The position numbers and the translations under genes were made by a program. A stretch of DNA of 64,000 bases from Clostridium tertium (GTDB taxonomy: Bacteria > Bacillota > Clostridia > Clostridiales > Clostridiaceae): contig NZ_JAGGJY010000003.1 in assembly GCF_017873245.1 (NCBI RefSeq), positions 124,001 through 188,000 of the forward strand, given 5' to 3'. The notes beneath the pieces are model-generated. The model had not been told where the DNA came from. It ran no database searches and saw only the letters and a list, made by a program, of their open reading frames with translations. Of this stretch, positions 37,499 through 46,266 are shown piece by piece (position 1 is the first letter of the stretch; each line of letters starts with the position of its first letter).

Positions 37499-37527
37499 TG
37501 GAAAACAATAACATATAATAGTATAAT
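37499..37527 (+). promoter_or_regulatory. Candidate promoter of the agr-type locus
   Basis: TGGAAA (37499-37504), 17-bp spacer, TATAAT (37522-37527). A second TATAAT lies 8 bp upstream without a -35. Confidence 0.5.
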
Positions 37528-37616
37528 TACTACGTAAACAAGAATATAAAATCTTTTTGGAGTATATTGATTTATTAAAGAGATTATTGAAAGAATAATA
37601 ATTGAAAGGACAATAT

Positions 37617-38168
37617 ATGATTGAAACTATATTAATTTCGCTAATATTTTGTAAAATAAAGAAGTTAAAAATAAAACCTTTATTTAAAAGTTGGTCTATA
37701 TATCCAGTATTATTTATGGAGGTAGTTTATTTTATTGTACAAGCTAATATATTTATGGAAAATTATGGGGTTATTAAGTATGCAAGTGTACTAAAAACTA
37801 TATATTTATGTTCATATTTACCATTAGTTTTTATCTTTAGGCAGTATATAGTTGCTATTATTGGTTCTATTTTTGTTATAATTGGAGGAATATTAAATGA
37901 TATAGCAATTGTAGCTAATAATGGATTTATGCCTGTTTTTCCAACATTATCATATTTAACTGGGTATGCAAAATTAGATGCTTTTAGTAAGGTAAACGAT
38001 ATACATATATTGGGGGACGAAGCGACTAAATTAAAGATTTTAACAGATATATTTGATATTGGATTTAGTGTACTTAGTATAGGCGATATTTTCATTAGAT
38101 TTTATGCATTTCTTATAATTTATAATGTAGTAAAGTCTTTGAATGTAACAAATGATAAGATGAATTAG
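37617..38168 (+). CDS. DUF5317 family membrane protein
   Basis: A 183-aa protein with about five hydrophobic segments. Features typical of DUF5317 are visible: the ANNGFMPV segment after the third helix region, HILGDEATKLKILTDI, and LSIGDIFI before the last helix. The function of the family is unknown. The ATG at 37617 follows AAAGGA; an upstream TTG overlaps that site. It opens the unit leading to agrB-agrD and so may relate to peptide signalling, by position only. Confidence 0.75.
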   Translation: MIETILISLIFCKIKKLKIKPLFKSWSIYPVLFMEVVYFIVQANIFMENYGVIKYASVLKTIYLCSYLPLVFIFRQYIVAIIGSIFVIIGGILNDIAIVANNGFMPVFPTLSYLTGYAKLDAFSKVNDIHILGDEATKLKILTDIFDIGFSVLSIGDIFIRFYAFLIIYNVVKSLNVTNDKMN

Positions 38169-38197
38169 TTAATTCATATAAAAAAGGGAGATATGAC

Positions 38198-38659
38198 ATG
38201 TTAAAATTACAACCGATAGAATTTTTCTTAAGAGTAATACCAGAAGGATTTCTTTTTATATTTGCTATTTATGTATTTTCACAAATTAATATAACTAGAA
38301 AAAATTATATAATATCTAGCTTATTATTTTCTAGCTCAGTGTATATAATAAGATTGCTTCCAATAAATTATGGGGTACATATGACTTTATCAGTACTATT
38401 TTTATTGTTTATATCTATAGTATATAACAAAATTGATGTAATTCGTGCAATAAAAAGTATTATAATCTTATATTTAATTCAACTAATATCAGAAGCAGTT
38501 AATGTTTTAGGACTTAATTTAATGAATCTTGATTTGGATAAGTTATTTAAAGATCCAATAAAGAAATCAATTTTAGGATTGCCATCATTATTAATTACAT
38601 TAATAATAATTATTATATTTTATTTAATAAATAAAAAAAGAGGGAAGCTTAAAAAATGA
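38198..38659 (+). CDS. Small polytopic membrane protein of the agr locus
   Basis: A 153-aa protein with about five membrane helices and a Lys/Arg-rich C-terminus (NKKRGKLKK). The profile resembles the isolated transmembrane sensor half of an AgrC-type histidine kinase, but no kinase domain follows. It could be an orphan receptor-like or processing accessory protein. It overlaps agrB by 4 nt (ATGA), showing coupling. GGGAGA ribosome site. Confidence 0.65.
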   Translation: MLKLQPIEFFLRVIPEGFLFIFAIYVFSQINITRKNYIISSLLFSSSVYIIRLLPINYGVHMTLSVLFLLFISIVYNKIDVIRAIKSIIILYLIQLISEAVNVLGLNLMNLDLDKLFKDPIKKSILGLPSLLITLIIIIIFYLINKKRGKLKK

Positions 38660-39333
38660 ATTTAGAGCTATTATGTAAAAATATATCTTATAATTTAAAA
38701 AAAGAATTAAATTTGGATGATGATAAAAGAAGTATCATAGAATATGGTTTATATGCTGTTATACATATGGCTATATCAATATTAACAGTAGCCATATTTG
38801 GAAAAATATTTGGAGTAATGTATGAAGCTTTAATTATATCATTCGTTGAAGCTATATTAAGAAAATATTCTGGGGGAGTTCATGCAAGTACGCCATTTAA
38901 CTGTATATTAATAGGTATAATAGTAGCGGTATTACCAGGATATTTAATTAAAAGTATTAATTTAAATATTAATTATATAGTTTTTATTGGATCTATTATA
39001 TATATAATTTCATTAATTATTATTTATAAGTTAGCTCCTGTAGATAGTCCAAATAAACCAATAAAAAAAGAACAAAAAATAAAAAAGTTAAAAAAGAGCT
39101 CTTTAATAGTATTATCTATTTATATGATTATAGTATGTTATAATATAGTAATGTATTATATCAGCAATAGTCAGATTTTTTTAATTTACTCTGTTTGTAT
39201 ATATGCTGGTATATTATGGCAGATATTTACTTTAACCAGATATGGTCATATTTTAGTAGGTATATTAGACTCTTTATTAATAAAAATTATGAAAATGATA
39301 GGAGTTGAAAAAAATGAAAAGATTAAACAATAA
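38656..39333 (+). CDS. agrB: AgrB-type autoinducer peptide-processing protease
   Basis: A 225-aa integral membrane cysteine endopeptidase that cleaves AgrD at the C-terminal side of the ring and forms the thiolactone. Catalytic His76 and Cys83 sit in the conserved stretch RKYSGGVHASTPFNC. Several membrane helices follow. The gene overlaps its neighbour on each side: 4 nt upstream and 20 nt with agrD. Confidence 0.9.
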   Translation: MNLELLCKNISYNLKKELNLDDDKRSIIEYGLYAVIHMAISILTVAIFGKIFGVMYEALIISFVEAILRKYSGGVHASTPFNCILIGIIVAVLPGYLIKSINLNINYIVFIGSIIYIISLIIIYKLAPVDSPNKPIKKEQKIKKLKKSSLIVLSIYMIIVCYNIVMYYISNSQIFLIYSVCIYAGILWQIFTLTRYGHILVGILDSLLIKIMKMIGVEKNEKIKQ

Positions 39334-39448
39334 AATTTTAATGGCAGTTGCAACTTTCGCTACAGTAATTGCATCAGTAGTAGCTACTTCAGCATGTTTC
39401 TGGGCTGTATATCAACCAGAAGAGCCAAAGGCTTTAAGAGATGAATAA
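39314..39448 (+). CDS. agrD: AgrD-type cyclic lactone autoinducer prepeptide
   Basis: A 44-aa prepeptide. It has an N-terminal amphipathic helix (about 4-22), a core around Cys28 (TSACFWAV) and an acidic C-terminal tail (QPEEPKALRDE) that AgrB removes. The tail and the TSAC lead-in closely resemble C. perfringens AgrD, whose ring is C-L-W-F-T. The predicted autoinducer is a thiolactone of C-F-W-A-V (residues 28-32), with any N-terminal tail residues unknown. AGGAG at 39300-39304 with 9-nt spacing supports the ATG, which lies within the end of agrB. Agr C and A are not nearby. Confidence 0.9.
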   Translation: MKRLNNKILMAVATFATVIASVVATSACFWAVYQPEEPKALRDE

Positions 39449-39450
39449 TT

Positions 39451-39485
39451 AAATAAAGATCGGATTTATCCGATCTTTATTTAAG
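39451..39485 (+). terminator. Terminator of the agr locus
   Basis: A 14-bp perfect stem built on AAATAAAGATCGGA with a 4-nt loop; the 3' arm itself is T-rich. Confidence 0.8.
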
Positions 39486-39504
39486 TTACTAAGAGGTGGA
39501 CAAT

Positions 39505-41205
39505 TTGAACAAAATAAATAAAGATAAAAGAAAACAAATAAATGATATGGTTTCAATAGTAAAATTAGCATCATTAATGTTCACAGCTATTATATTTTTT
39601 CAATATATTTTTAATGATAATGAATTTTTAAATAATTTAGTATATCAACAAATTATGTTTATGGCATTAGGGATTGTAATGTTATTATTATTAGGAATAT
39701 ATCTTGTATGGTCATTTTCATTAAATGATAGAATAAACAAAAGTAAATATAGAAAGATTATATTTATTGAGAACTTATTTTTTATTGCAATATTCTTTTT
39801 AGCAATAACACTTTCGGGGGCTTATGCAAGTGAGTATAAATATATATTTTTATTTATAATAACTAGCTCAACTATACAGTTGGGATTAAAGGATGGAATA
39901 ACAGTTGCTTTTATTTCTTCCGTTTTAATATTAGGAATGGATATTTTTTGTTTTCCGAATGCAGGAGCAGTTAATAAATATTTTCAAAATGATTTAATAC
40001 TATCAGGTATTTTTCTTCTTACAGCTTGGCCTTTGGGATTTTATGTTAAAATTGAAGATGAGCATATTAACAAGTTGGAGGAATTAGTAAATAAGGACGG
40101 ATTAACAGGGGTATATAATCATAGGTATTTCCATGATGCATTGAAAGAGAAAATAATATTATCAGAGAAGGATAAAGAACATACTTCTATGATATTTGTT
40201 GATATAGATTATTTTAAGCATTATAACGACCTATATGGACATCAAAAGGGAGATGAAGTCTTAAGATCTATAGGCGATATATTAAAAAATAATATAAGAG
40301 AAGGCGATATTGCAGCTAGATACGGGGGAGAAGAATTTGCAGTGATATTACCAAATACTACAGAAGAAGAAGCTTTGTCACTAGCAGACAAATTAAGGTC
40401 CACTATAGAGAAAACTAAATTTTATGGAGAGGAAAATCAACCAAGAGGAGTTTTGACAGCTTCTATGGGGGTTTCTGTTTATCCAGACAAAGCTAAAAGT
40501 GATGTAGAACTTATAAAGAGCGCAGATGATGCGTTATATAGAGCAAAGTTCTTTAATAAAAATAGAGTTGAGACATATACTTCTATATTAGATGAGCTTA
40601 AGAATGACATAGATGAAAAAGATATAGAATTAGTTACATCAATTAAAACTTTAATAAGTGTAATTAATGCTAAGGATAGATATACATATGGACACTCTGA
40701 GAGGGTAGTCTTATATAGTAGATTGTTAGCAGAAAAGCTAAAGCTAAATAAAGTTGATACAGATACTTTGATATATGGAGCTTATATGCATGATATTGGA
40801 AAAATAAATATAGCTCAAGATGTATTGATGAAGAAAATGCCATTAACAACAGAAGAATGGGAGTTATTAAAGCAGCATCCAGAAAGTGGAGCTGAAATAA
40901 TAAAACCTGTAAAATCATTAGAAAAGATGGTTCCAATTATATTGCATCATCACGAAAAATATAATGGAACTGGTTATCCAGATGGATTGAAGGGCGAGGA
41001 AATTCCTTACTTATCGAGAGTTCTTACTGTTGTGGATAGTTTTGATGCAATGACTTCAAACAGACCTTATAATCAAAGAAAAACATATGATGAAGCTATA
41101 ATAGAACTAAGAAAATTTAGTGGAAGTCAATTTGATCCAGTTATTGCAGATAAATTTATAGAAGTAATAAAAGAAAATAAAGATAGGTTAGATAATCTTA
41201 TTTAA
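39505..41205 (+). CDS. Membrane GGDEF/HD-GYP bifunctional c-di-GMP enzyme
   Basis: A 566-aa protein. About six membrane helices (residues 20-175) lead to a GGDEF domain with an intact active-site GGEEF (274-278) and an RxxD inhibitory site (R265-D268) five residues before it, then an HD-GYP domain with H429-D430 and GTGYPDG. Both synthesis and hydrolysis of c-di-GMP look possible, with product inhibition of synthesis. TTG at 39505 has GAGGTGGA at good spacing; the GTG at 39496 lies in that site. It begins 57 nt after agrD past a terminator, so it is probably a separate unit. The membrane sensor domain has no recognised ligand. Confidence 0.88.
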   Translation: MNKINKDKRKQINDMVSIVKLASLMFTAIIFFQYIFNDNEFLNNLVYQQIMFMALGIVMLLLLGIYLVWSFSLNDRINKSKYRKIIFIENLFFIAIFFLAITLSGAYASEYKYIFLFIITSSTIQLGLKDGITVAFISSVLILGMDIFCFPNAGAVNKYFQNDLILSGIFLLTAWPLGFYVKIEDEHINKLEELVNKDGLTGVYNHRYFHDALKEKIILSEKDKEHTSMIFVDIDYFKHYNDLYGHQKGDEVLRSIGDILKNNIREGDIAARYGGEEFAVILPNTTEEEALSLADKLRSTIEKTKFYGEENQPRGVLTASMGVSVYPDKAKSDVELIKSADDALYRAKFFNKNRVETYTSILDELKNDIDEKDIELVTSIKTLISVINAKDRYTYGHSERVVLYSRLLAEKLKLNKVDTDTLIYGAYMHDIGKINIAQDVLMKKMPLTTEEWELLKQHPESGAEIIKPVKSLEKMVPIILHHHEKYNGTGYPDGLKGEEIPYLSRVLTVVDSFDAMTSNRPYNQRKTYDEAIIELRKFSGSQFDPVIADKFIEVIKENKDRLDNLI

Positions 41206-41281
41206 GTGAGGGGATTGGTATCTTCTCGCTTTTATTTTATGATAAAATGGAATCAAAATATATTTTAAAGAGGTGAATTTA

Positions 41282-42187
41282 ATGAGAATAGGAATAATTG
41301 GTTTAGGAAATATATGTGAAAAGGCTTATTTACCTGTTATTACAGCTATAGAGGGAATAGAAATAGTATTTTGTACTCGTAATAAAAAAAGATTAAATAG
41401 TTTATCAAAAAAATATAGGATAAATGAAGCAGTATCTACTGTAGATGAGTTAATTAATATGAATATCGATGCGGCCTTTGTTCATACAGCTACCGAAAGT
41501 CATATAGAAATAATAGAAAAGCTTTTAAATAATAATATTCATGTTTATGTAGATAAGCCTATAAGTTATAGTTATGAGGATAGTATAAGAGTTTCTAATT
41601 TAGCTAAGGAAGTTAATAAAATATTAATGGTGGGATTTAATAGAAGATTTGCACCAATGTATTCAAACTTAAAAAACTATGGTACACCTTCTGTTATAAA
41701 GCTAGAAAAAAATAGAGTAAATAGTCCAAAAGATCCAGTAGTTTTTGTTTTAGATGATTTCATTCATGTTGTAGATACATTAAGATTTTTAATGGATGAA
41801 GATATAGAAAGTATAAACGTAAATGGGCTAAAGAGGGATGGGTTAATTTATAATGTTGTTGTTACAATGACAAGCAAAAATACAACGTGTATAGCAATGA
41901 TGAATAGAGATAGTGGAGCTAATGAAGAGGAGCTAGAATATACATCATCAGGAAAAAAAGTAATAGTTAGAAATTTAATAGATTCAAAGGTACTAATAAA
42001 TAATGTAGAAGAAAATAAATCTTTTAAAGATTGGGATACTATTTTATATAGAAGAGGATTTGAAAATATAATAAATGAGTTTATTAATTCTGTAAAGTTA
42101 GGAGTTCAGGCAATTCCAACAATAGAAGATGCATTAAAGACTCATAAAATATGTGATGAAATTTTAAAGAAGATAAATGAAATTTAA
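41282..42187 (+). CDS. Gfo/Idh/MocA-family NAD(P)-dependent oxidoreductase
   Basis: A 301-aa dehydrogenase with an N-terminal Rossmann fold (GIIGLGNICEKAYLPVI), the DKPISYSYED segment corresponding to the EKP catalytic motif of the family, and NRRFAPMY after the Rossmann domain. Such enzymes act on sugars, inositols or amino-sugar derivatives. The substrate is not clear and there are no sugar genes nearby. The ATG at 41282 follows AAAGAGGTGA; an earlier GTG overlaps it. Confidence 0.85.
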   Translation: MRIGIIGLGNICEKAYLPVITAIEGIEIVFCTRNKKRLNSLSKKYRINEAVSTVDELINMNIDAAFVHTATESHIEIIEKLLNNNIHVYVDKPISYSYEDSIRVSNLAKEVNKILMVGFNRRFAPMYSNLKNYGTPSVIKLEKNRVNSPKDPVVFVLDDFIHVVDTLRFLMDEDIESINVNGLKRDGLIYNVVVTMTSKNTTCIAMMNRDSGANEEELEYTSSGKKVIVRNLIDSKVLINNVEENKSFKDWDTILYRRGFENIINEFINSVKLGVQAIPTIEDALKTHKICDEILKKINEI

Positions 42188-42220
42188 TAAGGAAGTGAGA
42201 TTAATCTCACTTCCTTATTA
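42185..42220. terminator. Bidirectional terminator between oxidoreductase and AI-2E-family gene
   Basis: A 16-bp perfect palindrome with a 4-nt loop (TAATAAGGAAGTGAGA arms). It overlaps both convergent stop codons and is T-rich on both strands. Confidence 0.9.
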
Positions 42221-43354
42221 AATTTTTATATTTTTATTAATTAATCTTTTATTAGTATATTCTTTAATAAGTTGATAAGCTACGCTAAATGTTGGTATTC
42301 CAATTAACATACCTATTAATCCCAGTGTACTACCGCCAACTAACATGGCAAGCATAACCCATATTGCAGATAGTCCAACGGAGTTTCCAACTACTTTAGG
42401 ATAAATGATATTACCTTCAAATTGTTGTAAGCATAAAATAAATACAATAAACCATAAAGCTTGTATAGGATTTATTATAAGTATTAAGAATACAGCTGGA
42501 ATAGTACCAATAAATGCCCCGAATACTGGAATTAATGCTGTTACTCCGATAAGAACACTAATAAGTAATGAATAAGGCATTGAGAATATATTCATTCCTA
42601 CAAAGCAAAGGGCTCCTAATATAACAGCTTCTATGCACTGACCTGTTATAAATTTTGCAAAAGTAACATTAGCAAGTCTACCAATCTCTATTATTTTATC
42701 TGCTATAGATTTCTTTGAAAAAGCATATAATATCTTTTTAAAATGATATATTAGAGTTTCCTTGCTAGCTAACATATAAATTGTTAATACTATAGAAAGA
42801 ACAAAATTAACAACACCACTAGTGATATTCATTGTAGTATTCAATATACCAGTGAGAGAAGTAGTTAATAATCCTCCAAAGAATTGAAGTAATTCTTTCC
42901 ATGTGCTCATTAAAGTATTATATACATTTTGTAAAATTTCAGTTGATGAAACAAATTCATTTATTAATGCTTCGAAAGATTTTATATATTCAGGAACAGT
43001 ATCTAGCAGTGTTGAAACACTTGATACTAATTGTGGAATAACAAATAAAGCTAAAGCTATTATAAGCCCAATAACAGTAATAAATGTTGTTAAAATAGAT
43101 AAAGGTCTCTTTAAGCCTCTTACAAAACTTGATTTTTCTTTATCTAAAAAATAAAATACGTTTTTTTCAAAGAATTTCATAGGTAAATTCAATACAAATG
43201 CCATTGCAAAGGCTATGATAAATGGACTTAAAATTCCTATAACATTTCCAAATGAACCAACTACATATTTTATATTTAAAAGTACAAAATATAAAACGAT
43301 CAAATATGTTCCAAGTAAGATATTTTGCTTAAATTTGTTGTTTATTTCTTTCAA
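42218..43354 (-). CDS. AI-2E family transporter (PerM-like)
   Basis: A 378-aa polytopic membrane protein of the AI-2E/PerM/YhhT family, with about eight membrane helices and the family core MPYSLLISVLIGVTALIPVFGAFIGTIP (abbreviated) and QALWFIVF-LCLQQFEGN. Members export AI-2 in some bacteria, or act as Na+/H+ antiporters or substrate exporters in others, so function is open. The TTG at 43352-43354 has GGAGG at 8-nt spacing; the internal ATG next to it would have none. It has a paralogue at 57954-59120 and luxS at 32.5 kb. Confidence 0.82.
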   Translation of the reverse strand: MKEINNKFKQNILLGTYLIVLYFVLLNIKYVVGSFGNVIGILSPFIIAFAMAFVLNLPMKFFEKNVFYFLDKEKSSFVRGLKRPLSILTTFITVIGLIIALALFVIPQLVSSVSTLLDTVPEYIKSFEALINEFVSSTEILQNVYNTLMSTWKELLQFFGGLLTTSLTGILNTTMNITSGVVNFVLSIVLTIYMLASKETLIYHFKKILYAFSKKSIADKIIEIGRLANVTFAKFITGQCIEAVILGALCFVGMNIFSMPYSLLISVLIGVTALIPVFGAFIGTIPAVFLILIINPIQALWFIVFILCLQQFEGNIIYPKVVGNSVGLSAIWVMLAMLVGGSTLGLIGMLIGIPTFSVAYQLIKEYTNKRLINKNIKI

Positions 43355-43562
43355 ATTATACATCCTCCAATTGCTTAAAATATAATAAAAAATTAGAACC
43401 AAGTTTAAGTTAGATTATTTTTTAGTACTATATAGAAAATATAATATAATTTTAAATCAATAAGTGAATTAATACCAGTAATAAAAGTTAAATCATTTGT
43501 AAAATAAATATGAAATATATATAATAATAACTGTAAATTAAAATAGTAATGGAGTTGAGGGT

Positions 43563-44153
43563 ATGAGTAAGGTAAGGATAAGTAATATAACAACATTAGC
43601 AGATACAAAATATTTAAAGTTGTATAATGCAGATTACATAAATAAAAAGGGTAATTTAAGAAATTGGAGTATAGCATCAAGAAAGGATTTAGAAACGCTA
43701 AAGAGTAAATTTTTTCATGGAGAAGAAGATAAAATAGATGCAGTTGTAATAGTTGCAAAGCATATAGCAGAAGATAAGTTGGTTGTAATAAGACAATTTA
43801 GAGTTCCTATAAATGGCTATGTGATTGAATTACCAGCTGGACTTATAGATAATAATGAAAGTTTTGAAGAGGCAGTGAAGAGAGAATTAAAAGAAGAAAC
43901 AGGTTTAGACCTTATTAGCATAGATTATAAAAATACTAAAGAGAGAGTTTATGTTTCAGTAGGTATGACTGATGAGTCTGTAGCTCTAGTTCAATGTACA
44001 TGTGATGGGGATGTATCATCAGATAACTTAGAGGATGATGAAGATATAGAAGTGATAATGGTTTCAAAAGAAGAAGCTAGACAACTTATAGATTCTAATG
44101 AAAATATAGATGTTAAAGCACTGCTTGCAATGCAAAACTTTATATTAAGCTAA
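43563..44153 (+). CDS. Nudix hydrolase (ADP-ribose pyrophosphatase-like)
   Basis: A 196-aa protein. The Nudix box (GX5EX7REUXEEXGU) is complete in GLIDNNESFEEAVKRELKEET plus GLD, preceded by IELPAG, as in the NudF ADP-ribose pyrophosphatase group. It probably hydrolyses ADP-ribose or a related nucleoside diphosphate. GAGTTGAGGG ribosome region. Single-gene unit, divergent from the AI-2E-family gene. Confidence 0.86.
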   Translation: MSKVRISNITTLADTKYLKLYNADYINKKGNLRNWSIASRKDLETLKSKFFHGEEDKIDAVVIVAKHIAEDKLVVIRQFRVPINGYVIELPAGLIDNNESFEEAVKRELKEETGLDLISIDYKNTKERVYVSVGMTDESVALVQCTCDGDVSSDNLEDDEDIEVIMVSKEEARQLIDSNENIDVKALLAMQNFILS

Positions 44154-44181
44154 AAAGGTAGGGAATATCCCTACCTTTTTT
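44152..44181 (+). terminator. Terminator of the Nudix gene
   Basis: AAAAAGGTAGGG/CCCTACCTTTTT stem, 5-nt loop, T-rich tail; overlaps the stop codon region. Confidence 0.88.
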
Positions 44182-44239
44182 AATAAATTTTCCAAAATGA
44201 GATAAAATATTAAGGACTATTGTGTATAGGAGTGCTAAA

Positions 44240-45223
44240 ATGAGAGACGAAATTATAAGCAATAAAAGAGAATATTTTAATAATTTTGGGATGGATGAAG
44301 ATATAGTAGAAAAGGTTAAAAAAGAGCTTTCATATATAAAACAATCAGGATGTTTTACTGGAGAAAATAATATAAAAATATATTATGAAAAATATAAAGT
44401 AAAAAAAGAAATAGCTAAAATAGTTATTTCTCACGGATTTACAGAATGTATAGAGAAATATAAAGAAATAATATACTATTTCACAAGAGAAGGATATTCT
44501 GTTTATATAATGGAGCATAGAGGACATGGGAGATCTGGGAAATTAGGAGTGAAAGATAATACACAAGTAAATGTAGAAAATTTTAATTATTATATAGAAG
44601 ATTTGAAAAAATTTATTGATAAAATAGTAATTAAAAATAGTAAAAGTTTATATTTATTTTCTCACTCTATGGGTGGAGCAATAGGTGCTATGTTTATAGA
44701 AAAATATCCAGATTATTTTAATAAAGCTATTTTATCATGTCCTATGCTAGAGATAGCAATAGGAAAAGTTCCATGTTTTCTTGCTAGAAGTATAGCAAAA
44801 ATAAGTATATTATTTGGAAAAGGTGATGAATTTATATTTGGTAATATACCTTATGAAAGTACATATGATTTTATGTTAGCATCAACATCAAATGAAAGTA
44901 GATATAGAGCTTATTATAAAGAAATAGTATGCAATGAAAAGATACAAAGAGGTGGGGGATCCTTTAGATGGCTATATGAATCTTTAAAAGCAATTAAGTA
45001 TATATTTAAGAAGAAAAATATAGAGAAGATAAAGATACCAGTTTTAATATTTCAAGCTGGTAATGATGCTTTAGTTGGTGAAAAGGGAGAAAAAAGATTT
45101 TCAAAAAAATGTGATAAATGTGAATTAGTTAGATTTGAAAATGCGAAACATGAACTTTATTTAGAAAATGATGATGTATTAGTACCGTATTTAGAAAAAA
45201 TATTTATTTTTTTAGAAAGTTGA
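44240..45223 (+). CDS. Alpha/beta-hydrolase (monoacylglycerol lipase/lysophospholipase-like)
   Basis: A 327-aa serine hydrolase. The nucleophile elbow is FSHSMGG, the HG oxyanion segment is VISHGFTE, and the acid and base lie in AGNDALVG (Asp) and NAKHELYLE (His). MEHRGHGRSG is a typical hydrolase_4 motif. Related to PldB-type lysophospholipases and monoglyceride lipases. The N-terminus (about 40 residues) is charged with no signal peptide, so it is cytosolic or membrane-peripheral. The ATG at 44240 follows AGGAG. Monocistronic. Confidence 0.87.
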   Translation: MRDEIISNKREYFNNFGMDEDIVEKVKKELSYIKQSGCFTGENNIKIYYEKYKVKKEIAKIVISHGFTECIEKYKEIIYYFTREGYSVYIMEHRGHGRSGKLGVKDNTQVNVENFNYYIEDLKKFIDKIVIKNSKSLYLFSHSMGGAIGAMFIEKYPDYFNKAILSCPMLEIAIGKVPCFLARSIAKISILFGKGDEFIFGNIPYESTYDFMLASTSNESRYRAYYKEIVCNEKIQRGGGSFRWLYESLKAIKYIFKKKNIEKIKIPVLIFQAGNDALVGEKGEKRFSKKCDKCELVRFENAKHELYLENDDVLVPYLEKIFIFLES

Positions 45224-45586
45224 AATAATAATAAAAATATTGTTTAATTAATTAATATAAGTATTGAAAAGTATGTAATTACTAATATTAAGCAGGAGAT
45301 ATATAAATATATGCCTGCTTTTAGTATTAACAATAATATTATTATAAAAATATGATATTATATAAGTTACAAGAAATCTTAACATTTAAATAAAATATCT
45401 AAGGAATTGATAGTGTAAAAATAAAGTTAGTAATTTAGTAACTTATATAAAAATTTAAATAATATATATGATTTCGATTTTTCTATCTTACTTAAAATAG
45501 GTATAGTAACTCTTTAATATACAATTAGTGTTAACTATATAGATTATTAATTGGAACATATATAGTAAATAAGGAGGTATATTAAA
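45224..45586. other. Intergenic region between hydrolase and GNAT genes
   Basis: A 363-bp AT-rich spacer. It contains a modest terminator for the hydrolase (45290-45324) and the promoter region of the GNAT gene. A weak dyad AAGTTA/TAACTT lies near 45424-45445. No ORF or conserved RNA is seen. Confidence 0.5.
45290..45324 (+). terminator. Probable terminator of the hydrolase gene
   Basis: Arms AAGCAGG (45290-45296) and CCTGCTT (45314-45320), an inner AU-rich stem, and a short TTT tail. Confidence 0.55.
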
Positions 45587-46138
45587 ATGCAGGAGATACT
45601 AAGGTTAAAAGATAAAAGTGGAAATTTGGTTGATGCTAAATATAGAGAATTAGATTTAAGTTATATAGATCAAATAATGGGTCTACAAGATATAATAATG
45701 GACGGACTAGAAGATAAGCAATTATATGCTCCTACAGAAAAAAATGAATTTATAGAGTATTTCAAAAAGGGTGCTAAAATAATAGGTTATTTAAATGAAA
45801 AAGAAGAGCTAATTGCTATGGCTGTTTATATAAAAAAAGGTTATGAAAAAGGCAATTATGGTTATGATCTAGATTTAGAAGGAGAAAAGCTACTTAAAGT
45901 TGGTCAAGTTGAATCAACTGTAGTTAGAAGTGATTATAGGGGAAATGGGCTTCAAAGAATACTTTGTGAAAAGATTGAAGATATAGCTAAAGAAGATAAT
46001 GTTAAATTATTAACATCGACAGCATCACCATATAATAAGTATAGTGTTAGTACATTTGAAAACTTAGGATATAAAATTAAAAAAGATAAAATTAAGTATG
46101 GAGGATTAAGAAGATATGTATTAGCTAAAGAATTATAA
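45587..46138 (+). CDS. GNAT family N-acetyltransferase
   Basis: A 183-aa acyltransferase. The acetyl-CoA loop is in VVRSDYRGNGLQRILCE, and the C-terminal segment SPYNKYSVSTFENLGYKI is typical of the fold. The substrate is unknown. AAGGAGG ribosome site. Single-gene unit with its own terminator. Confidence 0.83.
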   Translation: MQEILRLKDKSGNLVDAKYRELDLSYIDQIMGLQDIIMDGLEDKQLYAPTEKNEFIEYFKKGAKIIGYLNEKEELIAMAVYIKKGYEKGNYGYDLDLEGEKLLKVGQVESTVVRSDYRGNGLQRILCEKIEDIAKEDNVKLLTSTASPYNKYSVSTFENLGYKIKKDKIKYGGLRRYVLAKEL

Positions 46139-46145
46139 ATTAATG

Positions 46146-46174
46146 TAGCTACTGAGTTTTGCAGTAGCTATTTT
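46146..46174 (+). terminator. Terminator of the GNAT gene
   Basis: TAGCTACTG (46146-46154) with CAGTAGCTA (46162-46170), 7-nt loop, TTTT tail. Confidence 0.78.
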
Positions 46175-46266
46175 AAATTCATTAAGTTATATGTATTGTA
46201 ATATAAATATAAGTTATAATATTATTAAACTATATTAATTAGAAAAATATATTTAAAGGAGAAAAT

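Noticed and set aside
40670-40936. 88-codon minus-strand frame
   Set aside because: Antisense to the HD-GYP coding region, with shadow-like composition and no start signals.
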